From an uncultured bacterium (GTDB lineage Bacteria; Calescibacteriota; Calescibacteriia; Calescibacteriales; Calescibacteriaceae): DNA of 64,000 bases. Both the position numbers and the translations under genes were made by a program. Below the pieces are notes generated by a model. The model searched no databases and was not told the DNA's origin. It was given only the letters and a program-made list of their open reading frames with translations. Below, one piece after another: positions 43,146 to 52,895 of this stretch; the first letter of the stretch is position 1, and each line of letters opens with the position of its first letter. The stretch is taken from assembly GCA_938036315.1 (NCBI GenBank), contig CALHPK010000009.1, forward strand, positions 146,236-210,235, read 5' to 3'.

Positions 43146-44486
43146 ATGGAGGTAGCTCAGAACTCAAAACCCAGCAAAAATATATATAGAAATATTGAAG
43201 AGAAAATAATATCCGTTGCAAAAAAATCTGGCAAAATCTACGGGAAAGTAGAAAGTATTTCAAGCGTATATGTAACATGTTACCTACCAGAAGCCAACGT
43301 CGGGGACTATGTCGTTATATACACAAATAGTGGAGAAGAAAGAGGTGGAGAGGTTATCGGATTCAAAGATGGCAAAGCTATCGTTATCCCATATGAAGGG
43401 ACATCCGGCCTCTCAACTGGTCTCAGAGTAGAAACTCTAATACCAAGAAATACCCAGAAAGTTGGATTTGATCTGATAGGGAGAATAGTAGATGGACTTG
43501 GGAATCCTTTAGATGGTAAAGATCCTCTGCATCTTAAAGAAGAGCTTTCAATATTTGGGAAACCCACAAATCCACTCAAGAGAAAAATAATAAGTACGCC
43601 TTTGGATGTTGGAGTCAGAATAATCAATGGTGTTTTCTCGGTAGGTGAAGGGCAAAGAATGGGAATCTTTGGGGGCTCAGGAGTAGGTAAAAGCACATTA
43701 CTAGGTATGATCGCTCGCAGTTCAACCGCAGATGTAAATGTAATAGCACTAATAGGAGAGCGAGGGAGAGAAGTCAAAGAATTTATCGAAAAAATTTTGG
43801 GAGATGAAGGTATGAAAAAATCTGTAGTAGTCGTGGCTACTTCTGATAACCCTCCACTCCTGAGAGTAAGAGCTGCATTTCTGGCTCATACATATGCCGA
43901 ATATTTCATAAGACAAGGGATGAAAGTCTCACTCATTATGGATTCTATCACACGCTTTTGTATGGCTATAAGGGAAGTAGGACTCGCAGTGGGAGAACCT
44001 CCAACAGCTAGGGGGTACACACCATCGGTATTCTCGACCCTGCCCAAACTCCTTGAGAGGGCTGGAAACTTCGAACAAGGAAGCATTACCGCTTTCTATA
44101 CCATCTTGGTTGAAGGTGACGATACATCAGAACCTATATCAGATAATGTGAGAGCCATCATAGACGGACATATCGTACTCTCCCGCCAAATTTTTACAAG
44201 GCGCGTTCTACCAGCTGTTGATGTTATGCACTCTATATCCCGGGTGATGCCAGATATAGTCTCCGACGAACACCTTGAACTTGCTTTCAAATTCGTCAGA
44301 ACACTGTCCGACTACATCGAAGCCGAAGAACTAATAACAATAGGAGCATACAAGGGAGGGGATAAAAGATTAGACTATGCTATATCCAAAGCCAGTAAAA
44401 TTTTCGAATACATATCACAGAAGATCAACGAAAGGATAAGCATTACTGAATCAATAGAAAAACTATACGATATACTTAAGGATTAA
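43146..44486 (+). CDS. fliI: Flagellar type III export ATPase FliI
   Basis: 446 aa. Walker A GIFGGSGVGKSTLLGMIA near residue 175, the ALIGERGREVKEFI segment, Walker B VSLIMDSITRF, and GEPPTARGYTPSVFSTLPKLLERAG are diagnostic of the FliI/YscN family. Flagellar rather than injectisome assignment rests on the other flagellar genes in the window. Neither fliH nor fliJ is adjacent. An acyl-CoA synthetase follows at once on the same strand. Confidence 0.93.
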   Translation: MEVAQNSKPSKNIYRNIEEKIISVAKKSGKIYGKVESISSVYVTCYLPEANVGDYVVIYTNSGEERGGEVIGFKDGKAIVIPYEGTSGLSTGLRVETLIPRNTQKVGFDLIGRIVDGLGNPLDGKDPLHLKEELSIFGKPTNPLKRKIISTPLDVGVRIINGVFSVGEGQRMGIFGGSGVGKSTLLGMIARSSTADVNVIALIGERGREVKEFIEKILGDEGMKKSVVVVATSDNPPLLRVRAAFLAHTYAEYFIRQGMKVSLIMDSITRFCMAIREVGLAVGEPPTARGYTPSVFSTLPKLLERAGNFEQGSITAFYTILVEGDDTSEPISDNVRAIIDGHIVLSRQIFTRRVLPAVDVMHSISRVMPDIVSDEHLELAFKFVRTLSDYIEAEELITIGAYKGGDKRLDYAISKASKIFEYISQKINERISITESIEKLYDILKD

Positions 44487-44511
44487 TTTGCTGGAATTTC
44501 AAAATCTCCAA

Positions 44512-46020
44512 ATGCGCAAAATGTGGAAACTTCCCTTTTACTACAATATGGGGAAAGATATGATTTACACCAAAGACCAGGATAAAATAGCCTTTCTCTA
44601 CTACGATTCAAAGAATACCAAGTCATTCACCTTTGGAGAAATACATAAAATCTCCTCAAGGCTCTCAGGCTTTATAAAAGAAAAGACACAAAGGGGTGAT
44701 AGAGTAGCGATTATATCGAGGGTTATACCAGAAATTTTATTCATTCATATCTCTATATACTTGCAGGGAAGAATAGCCATGCCCATAGCTCCAGTTCTTG
44801 GTAGCTCAGCTATAAAATTGAGAATTGAAAAAGCATACCCAAAGATAATCTTCTCAGATAACCAAAACTACGAAAGAGTGGTTGAGATAGCAAAAGATTA
44901 CAACATAGAAATTATCAATATCGAAAGAGAGTTGGAAGAGATATACCTGAAATCGAGAGAAGTCGAACCTGAGGAGACATACTTTGACGATCCAGCTATC
45001 CTGATTTTCACATCTGGGAGTGAAGGTGAGCAAAAAGGTGTCCTGCACGCTCACAAAATACTAATAGGGAGAACTGAAATTTTCAAATTTATGTGCTGGA
45101 GGATAGATGAAAAAGAGCTCATCTGGAATATAGCTGACTGGGGATGGATGGCTGGAATGTTTTATGGTCCATTTCCAGCATTGAAACTTAAAATTCCATT
45201 CCTTATGTTTAGACCTCAGAGATTTGATCCAGAACTGTTTATCAAAACCATTGAGAACTTCAAAATAACAGGTGTATTCGCAACTCCCACTGCGTTGCGT
45301 ATGGTCAAGAATTCAGGGGTAAAGCTAAAAAAGAAACTTGAAATAAAAAGAATCCTGACCGCCGGCGAGCAGGCCGGAGAAGATCTCCATAACTGGACAC
45401 ATCAGTTTTTCAATCTCCAGCTCACAGAATTTTACAGCCAAACCGAAGCTGGTCCATTAATTACGAACTCGCCCAATCTTTTCAAAGTGAAACCCGGTTC
45501 GGTGGGAAAAGTTCCACCTGGATTACAGATCACCCTACTAGATGATCAAATGAATGAAACAGAAGATGAAGGAGAACTTGCAGTCAGAGCAGGTGCCCCT
45601 ATAATTATGCTCGGATACTGGAATGAAGGCTTCGGCTCAAAACTCTGGAATGGTTGGTTCAGAACAGGAGATATACTGAGAAAAGATCAAGACGGATATT
45701 TTTACTTCATCGGGAGGAAAGACAACATCATAAAAACATCCGGATATAGAATTTCAGCAGAAGAAATAGAAAAAGTTATCATAGGATGCGATTTTGTTGA
45801 TATGTGCGCAGTAATCCCACAAAAAGACGATATACGGGGATATGTAATAAAAGCCCTTGTAAAACTCAAGGTAGGAATACACGAAAAAGATGCAGAGAAA
45901 CTCAAATCTGAAATAAGGGAGAGAGTTGAAAAAACCTTAGGTCCACATGTGAAACCTAAGGAAATAGAGTTTGTGGATAGTATACCGCTAACGCCGACGG
46001 GTAAAATAAAGAGAAAGTAG
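44512..46020 (+). CDS. AMP-binding acyl-CoA synthetase
   Basis: 502 aa from the ATG at 44512; the track uses a TTG eight codons earlier, and a second ATG follows at 44521. Adenylation motifs: ILIFTSGSEGEQKGVLHAH (A3), FYSQTEAG (A5), GWFRTGDI (A7), GRKDNIIKTSGYRIS (A8) and the Lys-containing PTGKIKRK at the end. NIADWGWMAGMFYGPFPAL is as in medium-chain/acetoacetyl-type synthetases. It activates a carboxylic acid as its CoA thioester. It follows fliI by 25 bases, so the unrelated pair is probably cotranscribed. Confidence 0.92.
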   Translation: MRKMWKLPFYYNMGKDMIYTKDQDKIAFLYYDSKNTKSFTFGEIHKISSRLSGFIKEKTQRGDRVAIISRVIPEILFIHISIYLQGRIAMPIAPVLGSSAIKLRIEKAYPKIIFSDNQNYERVVEIAKDYNIEIINIERELEEIYLKSREVEPEETYFDDPAILIFTSGSEGEQKGVLHAHKILIGRTEIFKFMCWRIDEKELIWNIADWGWMAGMFYGPFPALKLKIPFLMFRPQRFDPELFIKTIENFKITGVFATPTALRMVKNSGVKLKKKLEIKRILTAGEQAGEDLHNWTHQFFNLQLTEFYSQTEAGPLITNSPNLFKVKPGSVGKVPPGLQITLLDDQMNETEDEGELAVRAGAPIIMLGYWNEGFGSKLWNGWFRTGDILRKDQDGYFYFIGRKDNIIKTSGYRISAEEIEKVIIGCDFVDMCAVIPQKDDIRGYVIKALVKLKVGIHEKDAEKLKSEIRERVEKTLGPHVKPKEIEFVDSIPLTPTGKIKRK

Positions 46021-46150
46021 AAAATAGAGTGTATAGAAAACAGAAATATCTTTTAAATAAACAGAAGCAGAAATGAAGCCGGAACATAAAGTTGTAAACT
46101 TTCAATTTCTATAGATGCTTGACTTAAGATTATAGGTGTGTTAATAAGCA

Positions 46151-46241
46151 GGAGAGGTGCCCGAGCGGACGAAGGGGACGGACTTGAAATCCGTTGGGGG
46201 TTAAAACCCCTGCGTGGGTTCAAATCCCACCCTCTCCGCCA
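46151..46241 (+). tRNA. tRNA-Ser (TGA)
   Basis: Acceptor GGAGAGG/CCTCTCC, anticodon loop CTTGAAA (anticodon TGA), the long variable arm of class II tRNAs (TGGGGGTTAAAACCCCTGC), T-arm GTGGG TTCAAAT CCCAC, discriminator G and encoded CCA. The motif TTGACT at 46119-46124 upstream may be its -35. Confidence 0.97.
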
Positions 46242-46246
46242 TAAAA

Positions 46247-47353
46247 ATGAATAAGCAAAAATCAAAACTAACATATGTAATTGCCATCATATCGATGTGT
46301 TACCTATACTCCTTCCCTAACACATCAAAGGCAGATTACCCAGAAATTTTCCCCTCGCTAATAGTACTGCTCGGCAAAGAGCCGAGACTTTCAGATTCTT
46401 TCACAATAGGTCCCGCCTTTTCCTTCTCAATGTGGGAAAAAAAAATCAACAAATCAGACCTAATTGAAATGACAAACATAGAACCAAGAGAACTCCTCAC
46501 AATTCAGAAATCCTCAAACTACGTACTAGGAACAATCATAAACAATTCCGGCGGGAAAATATCAGTGAAAAATTTAGATATACTATTAAGCGGAGAATAT
46601 TCATTCTCAAAAAATTTCTTCATAAATTTCGGATTCTTCCTGAGAAACAGAACATTAGGTGAAATTACATCTTCCTTCGGACTTGGTGACATAAACCTCA
46701 ACCTCACAGGAAGGATATTGACAACACCCATTGAAATCTATCTGTCAGGCGGAGGAGTTATCCCACTAACAGGAGATCCCGATGAAAAACTTCTCTTTCT
46801 TGAAAGGATAAATACATCTTCGTTTGCAGTTGATGTCCCTCTATACACACTTGCCAGGAAAAACTTTGATATCGAAGCCTACTCCCTATCCATCTTCTTA
46901 AGTGGTGGATATATATACAGAGCACCTTATAATTTCTTTGGAATAACAGTATCTCCCGGAGATCTTGCAACACTCTCAGCTGGAACCTCGATTACAGTGA
47001 AAAATTTCTTCCCTACCTCAGAAAATTTATTGCACGACATCATCTTCTCATTTTCACCATACCTAATACATGGATTCCCAGAACTGCAAGATGCAGGAGT
47101 ATACAAAATATCTGGTAGGCCCTGGGATATAGTCAAACTAAAACTATCCTCAACAGCAGTTATAAGGAAAAGGACAGAAAAACTTGGCGAAATCGTAACT
47201 AAGGAGTGGTTATTCATTGATCTATCGTTCCATTTCCCATTACTTGAAAGAAATTTCTTATATTTTAATCGCTACGGAATTCTCCGATTCCCATTCTTAG
47301 ATAGAGTCAACTCTGGCTTCTCATCGACAATATCCTTAAACTTTACTTTGTGA
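46247..47353 (+). CDS. Predicted beta-barrel outer-membrane protein
   Basis: 368 aa from the ATG at 46247; the track start at 46214 is inside tRNA-Ser. The signal sequence is LTYVIAIISMCYLYSFPNTSKA. The mature part is built of amphipathic strands with Gly and aromatic residues (FFINFGFFLRNRTLGEITSS, EIYLSGGGVIPLTGDP) and ends SLNFTL. It resembles transporter-type or MetA-pathway-like barrels but is not identifiable. The ATG is five bases after the tRNA CCA, so it shares the tRNA transcript. Confidence 0.7.
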   Translation: MNKQKSKLTYVIAIISMCYLYSFPNTSKADYPEIFPSLIVLLGKEPRLSDSFTIGPAFSFSMWEKKINKSDLIEMTNIEPRELLTIQKSSNYVLGTIINNSGGKISVKNLDILLSGEYSFSKNFFINFGFFLRNRTLGEITSSFGLGDINLNLTGRILTTPIEIYLSGGGVIPLTGDPDEKLLFLERINTSSFAVDVPLYTLARKNFDIEAYSLSIFLSGGYIYRAPYNFFGITVSPGDLATLSAGTSITVKNFFPTSENLLHDIIFSFSPYLIHGFPELQDAGVYKISGRPWDIVKLKLSSTAVIRKRTEKLGEIVTKEWLFIDLSFHFPLLERNFLYFNRYGILRFPFLDRVNSGFSSTISLNFTL

Positions 47354-47452
47354 AACTTTATAAAGTAGACCCAGGGTATTATCACTTCTTTTTATCCTAA
47401 ATCTCATCTGCAAAAGCTTTTACTCCTCACCCTCCTGATCTATATTGACAAA

Positions 47453-47806
47453 CTACACTCTTATGTCTATTTTTGGCTGTTTCAGAGATGACTCTTTTTC
47501 TCCTTGATTTTCTCCTTCTTTGTAACCTCCCGACTCTCCTTTTCCTTCATCCTCGCTCTCTTCACCTTCTTCTCGCTTACCTCCTCTTGTAAGCAGAGCC
47601 TTCCTTTTTCTACTCTCATCTTTCACCTCATCCACTTTCCCAGATTCGGACAAATCAGCAACGCTTTCAGACTTTTTTTGGGCTTCCTTCTGCTCGGCTA
47701 CATTCTGACTATGTCTTATAGATTCCGCTACTTGAACAGTACTTATATTCTGGAACCTGTCAACATTCGCCATCTGTGAAACAACCTGTTGAAAATCTAC
47801 TCTCAT
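47453..47806 (-). CDS. Small highly charged hydrophilic protein
   Basis: 117 aa, not recognised. The N-terminus (MRVDFQQVVSQMANVDRFQ) is a plausible helix; the rest is Glu/Lys/Ser-rich and probably disordered, ending SLKQPKIDIRV. Similar short charged proteins are found beside flagellar genes in some deltaproteobacteria, but that is only an impression. Composition is consistent with a real product rather than a shadow ORF; the opposite ORF is low-complexity Phe/Leu/Ser. Confidence 0.5.
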   Translation of the reverse strand: MRVDFQQVVSQMANVDRFQNISTVQVAESIRHSQNVAEQKEAQKKSESVADLSESGKVDEVKDESRKRKALLTRGGKREEGEESEDEGKGESGGYKEGENQGEKESSLKQPKIDIRV

Positions 47807-48004
47807 ACTTAAATATTTTAATCAGAATTTTAACCTAAATAGATTTTAATCAAAGCTCTTGGAACTAATGGTATTTTCATACCAACACTTACTTCACAAA
47901 CTATTAGCCTTCAAAAACGGAATTCGGTATATCTGATAAATTTATCACCTTGAAATGATTAGTTAGGATTTGATATCCGCAAAAAGCCAACCACAAATGA
48001 AAAA

Positions 48005-50158
48005 TCAATTACGACCACAATGCCTTACCCTAAGGCGCATAAAATAGTAAACGAGAAATATCAAAACAAAATACATCAAGGATGCAACGTAAGAACTATC
48101 TCCAGAAACAAAGCAACCACATCCCCCAAATCCTTGAGGGGATATATTCTGCGAGATAGAATATCCGTTTAAGAATTCAATATCGATTGTCTCTGGAGAC
48201 TTTCTGAGTAAAAAATTTTTCCTTGTACTCCAACCGAAGTCGTAAAAGTCCTTCCCATAGACTCTAAATGGTAACGATGACTCAACAGTTAAGGTTACAA
48301 AAAGTTCATCTTTGAATCGTTCTTCACCTAAATAGTATTTTACATTGTGTGCTACCAGGGTAGAAGACTGAGGATACTGCGGAATCTGGGATAAAAATTT
48401 ATATACATCTAATTTACCACAACCCCATCTACTATTAGGCGTTATCCCTGTGAATTCATCTTGCCTTGCACTCTCACATAAAAACTTAATCACATCGTAG
48501 GGAGTAAGGGATGGGTTTCTCTCCAGGGCAAGAGCTACAGCCCCAGAAACCTGCGGTGTTGAATGGGACGTCCCACTGCCGGGACAAAGTGCTTCATCGG
48601 TAGAAAGACAAACCGAATATACAACCTCACCAGGAGCAACTATATTTGGCTTTGAAGGATCTATTCCAACGGATGAAAACTTCGAAATCCCTCCATTATG
48701 AATGGAATAAGATCCAACAGCTACAATGTCCGGGGCTGTTCCTGGAACAGAAATCGTTCCCTCTGAAACGGGATTCAAAAAATATTCTGAGTCCACTGAT
48801 TCAAAATAACAATCTTTATCATCAGAGGAAATCCAGGCGTCAAAAATAATTTCCCTCGATGAGGTTACCTTGAATTCCGCCTTTTCCCCTGAAAACCCTA
48901 AGACTGAAAATACAGCACCGTCTTTTATCTTCTCAGGTGGGAAAGAATATTTCAAGTTTCCGGGGAGATCTATACCGTCTCCGAAATATAAGGCAGAGAC
49001 CTTCTTGTTACTTGAAGAGAGATAGACAATCTGGCCTTTTGCTACCTCTCCGATTTTCCCAGCAAAGGCTACTCTAATTGACACAACAGAATCTTGAGGA
49101 AACCACATCTGAACCTCACATTCATCGCCAACAACCTTCACGGAGAAATATCTTTCCCCAAAAAACCTTCCTCTCACATGTATTGGCTTATTTCCCTCAT
49201 TACCTGCTGCAGCAACTATTATCCTCCCTGGACCAAGCTCCTGCCGGAGCAATGCCTCAAATAAACTTGTTCCATCATGGGGTCCGAAATGCCCACCTAA
49301 ACTTATATTTACAACAGCAGGAAGTTCAAACTTGCGGGCAACTGAAAATATGTATCTTACCGCATCCACAACATCTGGCTCTACCATAGTTGACCTTACG
49401 ACTATCATTGGAGAATCAGGAGCTATCCCCTCTGCGTCCTCCCCACCAAAAGAAATGATTCCAGCAATCTGAGTCCCGTGCCCAGAATTATCTTTTGATG
49501 GACAAGTTTGTTCAGCAAGAACTGATGGTTCTTTACACTCAACCCCGTATGTAAACCCTTCCGGATATGTTAGAGAAGATAAGAATGAAGGAGCAATTTC
49601 TTGATCCCAAATTCTTATAGCCTTTGAAAAATTGTGCTTTACATCTTCTCTTGCATCTTTGAATTTATGCAGAAGATACTTAGATCTCCATTCTATCCCG
49701 GTATCAACTACACCCACCACCACTTTCTTTCCTGATACTCTAAAAAATCTCTTAGCCTCTGAAAACCTTATCTCTTTGTCGATCTCGGCTATCTTGGGGA
49801 ATAAATGCCCTGGATAGGTGTTGATGGGTATCAACTTACGAGGATACCTAATGTATACTTCACCTTCATTCAGACACTTTGATGGGTAATAAAGATTTTG
49901 CAATACACATCTTAAAAATTCGCTTCCCACACGTTTGGTATATACTACAGGAATTGTTGAAACTGAGATATAAGGCTGTAGGATTTGATAGTACCCTGGA
50001 GACAGCTTAAAATTAATTTCTTTCATTTCGACTATCCAAATCTTCTCATCCAAATTGATATCGCCTGCCATAGCTTTGACGATAATGTATGGGTCTACAT
50101 ATCTTTGATGATTAATAAAAAAAATAAGCGAACATAAAAGAAAAGCCGGGATATTCAT
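48005..50158 (-). CDS. Secreted subtilisin-like serine protease with C-terminal anchor
   Basis: 717 aa. A signal sequence (IPAFLLCSLIFFINHQ) is followed by a pro-region and a peptidase S8 domain. The triad is visible: Asp in VVGVVDTGIEW, His in NSGHGTQIAGI, and Ser in SGTSHSTPQVSGAVAL; the oxyanion Asn is in AAAGNEGN. A 100-residue insert lies between the oxyanion and Ser segments. The C-terminus is GGCGCFVSGDSS, a membrane helix (YVASLMYFVLIFLVYYF) and an Arg-rich tail, the plan of MYXO-CTERM-type sorting signals. It would be exported, anchored and perhaps released. Confidence 0.9.
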   Translation of the reverse strand: MNIPAFLLCSLIFFINHQRYVDPYIIVKAMAGDINLDEKIWIVEMKEINFKLSPGYYQILQPYISVSTIPVVYTKRVGSEFLRCVLQNLYYPSKCLNEGEVYIRYPRKLIPINTYPGHLFPKIAEIDKEIRFSEAKRFFRVSGKKVVVGVVDTGIEWRSKYLLHKFKDAREDVKHNFSKAIRIWDQEIAPSFLSSLTYPEGFTYGVECKEPSVLAEQTCPSKDNSGHGTQIAGIISFGGEDAEGIAPDSPMIVVRSTMVEPDVVDAVRYIFSVARKFELPAVVNISLGGHFGPHDGTSLFEALLRQELGPGRIIVAAAGNEGNKPIHVRGRFFGERYFSVKVVGDECEVQMWFPQDSVVSIRVAFAGKIGEVAKGQIVYLSSSNKKVSALYFGDGIDLPGNLKYSFPPEKIKDGAVFSVLGFSGEKAEFKVTSSREIIFDAWISSDDKDCYFESVDSEYFLNPVSEGTISVPGTAPDIVAVGSYSIHNGGISKFSSVGIDPSKPNIVAPGEVVYSVCLSTDEALCPGSGTSHSTPQVSGAVALALERNPSLTPYDVIKFLCESARQDEFTGITPNSRWGCGKLDVYKFLSQIPQYPQSSTLVAHNVKYYLGEERFKDELFVTLTVESSLPFRVYGKDFYDFGWSTRKNFLLRKSPETIDIEFLNGYSISQNISPQGFGGCGCFVSGDSSYVASLMYFVLIFLVYYFMRLRVRHCGRN

Positions 50159-50388
50159 CTTAAAGATGATTAAGCTTATGACTTTACTTTTGCAAAAAGT
50201 TGGTAGTTTTTACTACAAAATCTTTTATCGCAGAGGACGATATCGCACTCTTCCTATTCTCACATTCTTTACTCGGTCACACTCTGAGGATTATCAGAGA
50301 AAATGCTCATAATATGTATAATTATTCCAGAAAGGTAGAAAATGTAATAGTTACAATGTAAAAAAATCACAATTATAATATACAAAAT

Positions 50389-52134
50389 ATGAAAGTAAGC
50401 GAATATTTTATCTTTTCATTAAGAGAACCTCCTCGCGATGCGGAATCCAAAAGCCACATTCTTATGATGAGAGGCGGATTCATAAAGAGAATAGCAGCAG
50501 GCATATACAGTTTTACTCCCATAGGATTCAAAATCATAAAAAACATTGAAAAGATAATCAGAGAAGAGATGGAGCGGATAAACTGCTACGAGGTTCAGCT
50601 CCCGCTACTTACACCGGCAGAATTGTGGCAGGAAACAGGAAGATGGGACACATATGGAAAAGAACTATTCAGGCTGAAGGATAGAAACGAAAGAAACTTT
50701 TGTCTTGCTCCAACTCATGAAGAAATAATAACAGATCTTGTAAGATTTGCCGTAAAATCCTGGAAACAGCTTCCTTTCTCACTCTTCCAGATAGGACAAA
50801 AATACAGAGACGAAGCCAGACCAAGATTCGGAATAATAAGAGCCAAAGAATTCATAATGAAAGACGCATATTCATTCGATAGAACAGAAGAAGAAGCGAA
50901 AAACACATATAAAAAATTCTTTGATGCTTATTGCAGAATCTTTGATAGACTAAAACTGGATGTCATTCCAGTAGAAGCTGCAGTAGGAGCAATAGGCGGA
51001 AAATTTTCCCACGAATTCATCTTCTTTACTGACTACGGAGAAGACAAAGTTATGATTTGCAATTCTTGCTCGTTCATCTCAAAAAAAGAAATCTCAAGCT
51101 TCTTCTTAGACACAGATAAACTCCTCAATGAGATCAAATCAAAAATGGAAACCATTCCATCAAAACAAAAAGTTTACACTCCATCAACAACTACAGTCGA
51201 ATCGCTCAGCGAATATCTAAAAGTACCAATATCACAGATAATAAAATCATTTTTTGTTGAAACCCAAAGCGGTAAGCACATTCTAGCACTTATAAGAGGG
51301 GACAGGCAAATATCAGAAGACAAACTTAAATTAGTGATAAAAGAAGATTTCAAATTAGCCGATGAAATCAAAGTAAGAGAAATCTTTGGTGCTGGAAAAG
51401 GCTTCATAGGACCCCTAAACTTCAAAGGAAGAATAATAGCTGATAAAACCATACTAACATGCACAAATGGAATTGTGGGAGCAGATGAAGACGATTATCA
51501 CTTTATAAACATTATCCCAGGGAGAGATTTCGAAATCTCTGAAATCCACGATATAGCCTTGGCCGAAGAAGGTGATATATGTCCAAATTGCAAAAAAGGA
51601 ACTCTCAAAGAAAGGGTAGGTCTTGAGCTTGGACATATCTTCTACCTTGGTGAAAAATACTCATCTCCTATGAGATTGGAGTTCACAGATAAAGATAAAA
51701 ACAAAAGGTATGTCATCATGGGTTGCTACGGAATAGGAATATCGCGAACGGCCTCTGCAATATTCGAAAAATATGGTGAAGGAGAAAACTCAGTTGTACT
51801 TCCATATGAGATCGCTCCGTTCAAAGTTCATATAATCCCAATAAACACAAAGGATGATGTAATTTTTTCTACTGCAATGAAGATATATTCTGAACTCAAA
51901 GATGTAGCAATAATTGATGACAGAGATGATACGAGTCCCGGAGAAAAATTTGCAGATTGCGACCTGTGGGGTGCACCAATAAAAATAGTTGTCGGGAAAC
52001 TTCTAAAAGAAAAGGGGAAAGTTGAAATTATATATAGGCACGAAAGAAAGAGAGAAGAAATGAGACCAGAAGAAATTAATGAAAAGATTCTTCCCTATAT
52101 CCTTTCTCAACCAGCTCCAAAAGGATCCCCATAA
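50389..52134 (+). CDS. proS: Prolyl-tRNA synthetase (bacterial type with editing domain)
   Basis: 581 aa. Class II motifs: GFIKRIAAGIYSFTPIG at the start, motif 2 QIGQKYRDEARPRFGIIRAKEFIMKDAYSF, and motif 3 GCYGIGISRTASAI. Between motifs 2 and 3 lies the YbaK-like editing insert (about residues 220-380). The C-terminal anticodon-binding domain follows (KVHIIPINTKDD). Length is typical. The 3' end overlaps the convergent epimerase gene by 59 bases. Confidence 0.97.
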   Translation: MKVSEYFIFSLREPPRDAESKSHILMMRGGFIKRIAAGIYSFTPIGFKIIKNIEKIIREEMERINCYEVQLPLLTPAELWQETGRWDTYGKELFRLKDRNERNFCLAPTHEEIITDLVRFAVKSWKQLPFSLFQIGQKYRDEARPRFGIIRAKEFIMKDAYSFDRTEEEAKNTYKKFFDAYCRIFDRLKLDVIPVEAAVGAIGGKFSHEFIFFTDYGEDKVMICNSCSFISKKEISSFFLDTDKLLNEIKSKMETIPSKQKVYTPSTTTVESLSEYLKVPISQIIKSFFVETQSGKHILALIRGDRQISEDKLKLVIKEDFKLADEIKVREIFGAGKGFIGPLNFKGRIIADKTILTCTNGIVGADEDDYHFINIIPGRDFEISEIHDIALAEEGDICPNCKKGTLKERVGLELGHIFYLGEKYSSPMRLEFTDKDKNKRYVIMGCYGIGISRTASAIFEKYGEGENSVVLPYEIAPFKVHIIPINTKDDVIFSTAMKIYSELKDVAIIDDRDDTSPGEKFADCDLWGAPIKIVVGKLLKEKGKVEIIYRHERKREEMRPEEINEKILPYILSQPAPKGSP

Positions 52135-52828
52135 AATCCTTTGGATGAACAAATGCCACCTTTCTTCCTGTTGCTCCAATTTTCGGGCCGATAATCCTAT
52201 ATCCCTTCTCCCTTAGCTCATTAACCCTCTTGTCAAAATCATCAACTTGAACCGCAATATGATGAATCCCCTCCCCTCTTTTCTCAAGAAAGGATTTTAC
52301 AGCTGAATCCGAAGAGAAAGGTTCAAGTAGCTCAATCCTTGTCGACCCAAGCCATATGAACGATGCTGTAAGTCCCTCGGATTCTACTCTATGCCTCCCT
52401 GCCGGCTTTACTCCTAAAACTTCTTCAAACTTCTTTTCAGCTTCCCTAAGATCGCTCACAGCAATACCTACGTGCTCCGAAAATGGAAGATATCCTACAG
52501 TCATATTGCCAACATCAATTGGAGAAAGTAATTCAACCTTGACATCAAAACCCTTATCTCTGAGTGATTCTTCGAGTAACATCTTCCAACCTTCAATTTG
52601 AGATACAATAACTACTCGTGATGGCTTAAGATTAACCACCTTCACAGCAAGGATTTCAACCGCCGGCTGAGTAGGAGAATGAATCTTAACAACATACAAA
52701 TCTAAAATGTCATTACTCCTTGCCAAAATCATATCTCCATCTTGATGAATCTGGCAGTAAGGGGATAAGATCACCTTGATAAGATTTACCACCCTCTCAA
52801 GCTCAGATAATGGTACACGATCAGACAT
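52076..52828 (-). CDS. Methylmalonyl-CoA epimerase (VOC family) with an N-terminal extension
   Basis: 250 aa from the ATG at 52828 (MSDRVPLSEL); the longer track ORF reads back into the regulator gene on the other strand. The C-terminal 130 residues match methylmalonyl-CoA epimerase, with likely metal ligands in HVGIAVSDL, GIHHIAVQVDDFD and GILLELVE, and KIGATGRKVAFVHPKDFMG. The first 115 residues are an extra alpha/beta segment not normally present in this enzyme of about 135 aa. It interconverts (R)- and (S)-methylmalonyl-CoA, feeding a B12-dependent mutase. Divergent from the NtrC-type gene. Confidence 0.82.
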   Translation of the reverse strand: MSDRVPLSELERVVNLIKVILSPYCQIHQDGDMILARSNDILDLYVVKIHSPTQPAVEILAVKVVNLKPSRVVIVSQIEGWKMLLEESLRDKGFDVKVELLSPIDVGNMTVGYLPFSEHVGIAVSDLREAEKKFEEVLGVKPAGRHRVESEGLTASFIWLGSTRIELLEPFSSDSAVKSFLEKRGEGIHHIAVQVDDFDKRVNELREKGYRIIGPKIGATGRKVAFVHPKDFMGILLELVEKGYREESFH

Positions 52829-52895
52829 ACCTAAAATTATAATACACCAATCTATACAAAGCTTAGTTCTTGAAAATTTAAAATTATTATATGAT

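Noticed and set aside
43146-44486. Possible injectisome ATPase (SctN)
   Set aside because: Other genes in the window are flagellar and no type III secretion needle or secretin gene is present, so FliI is the better call.
46053-46274. Minus ORF with RRGWDLNPRRG
   Set aside because: Antisense translation of tRNA-Ser.
50203-50216. Hairpin GTAGT-TTTT-ACTAC
   Set aside because: It lies between divergent genes, has a five-base stem and no termination context; expected by chance in AT-rich DNA.
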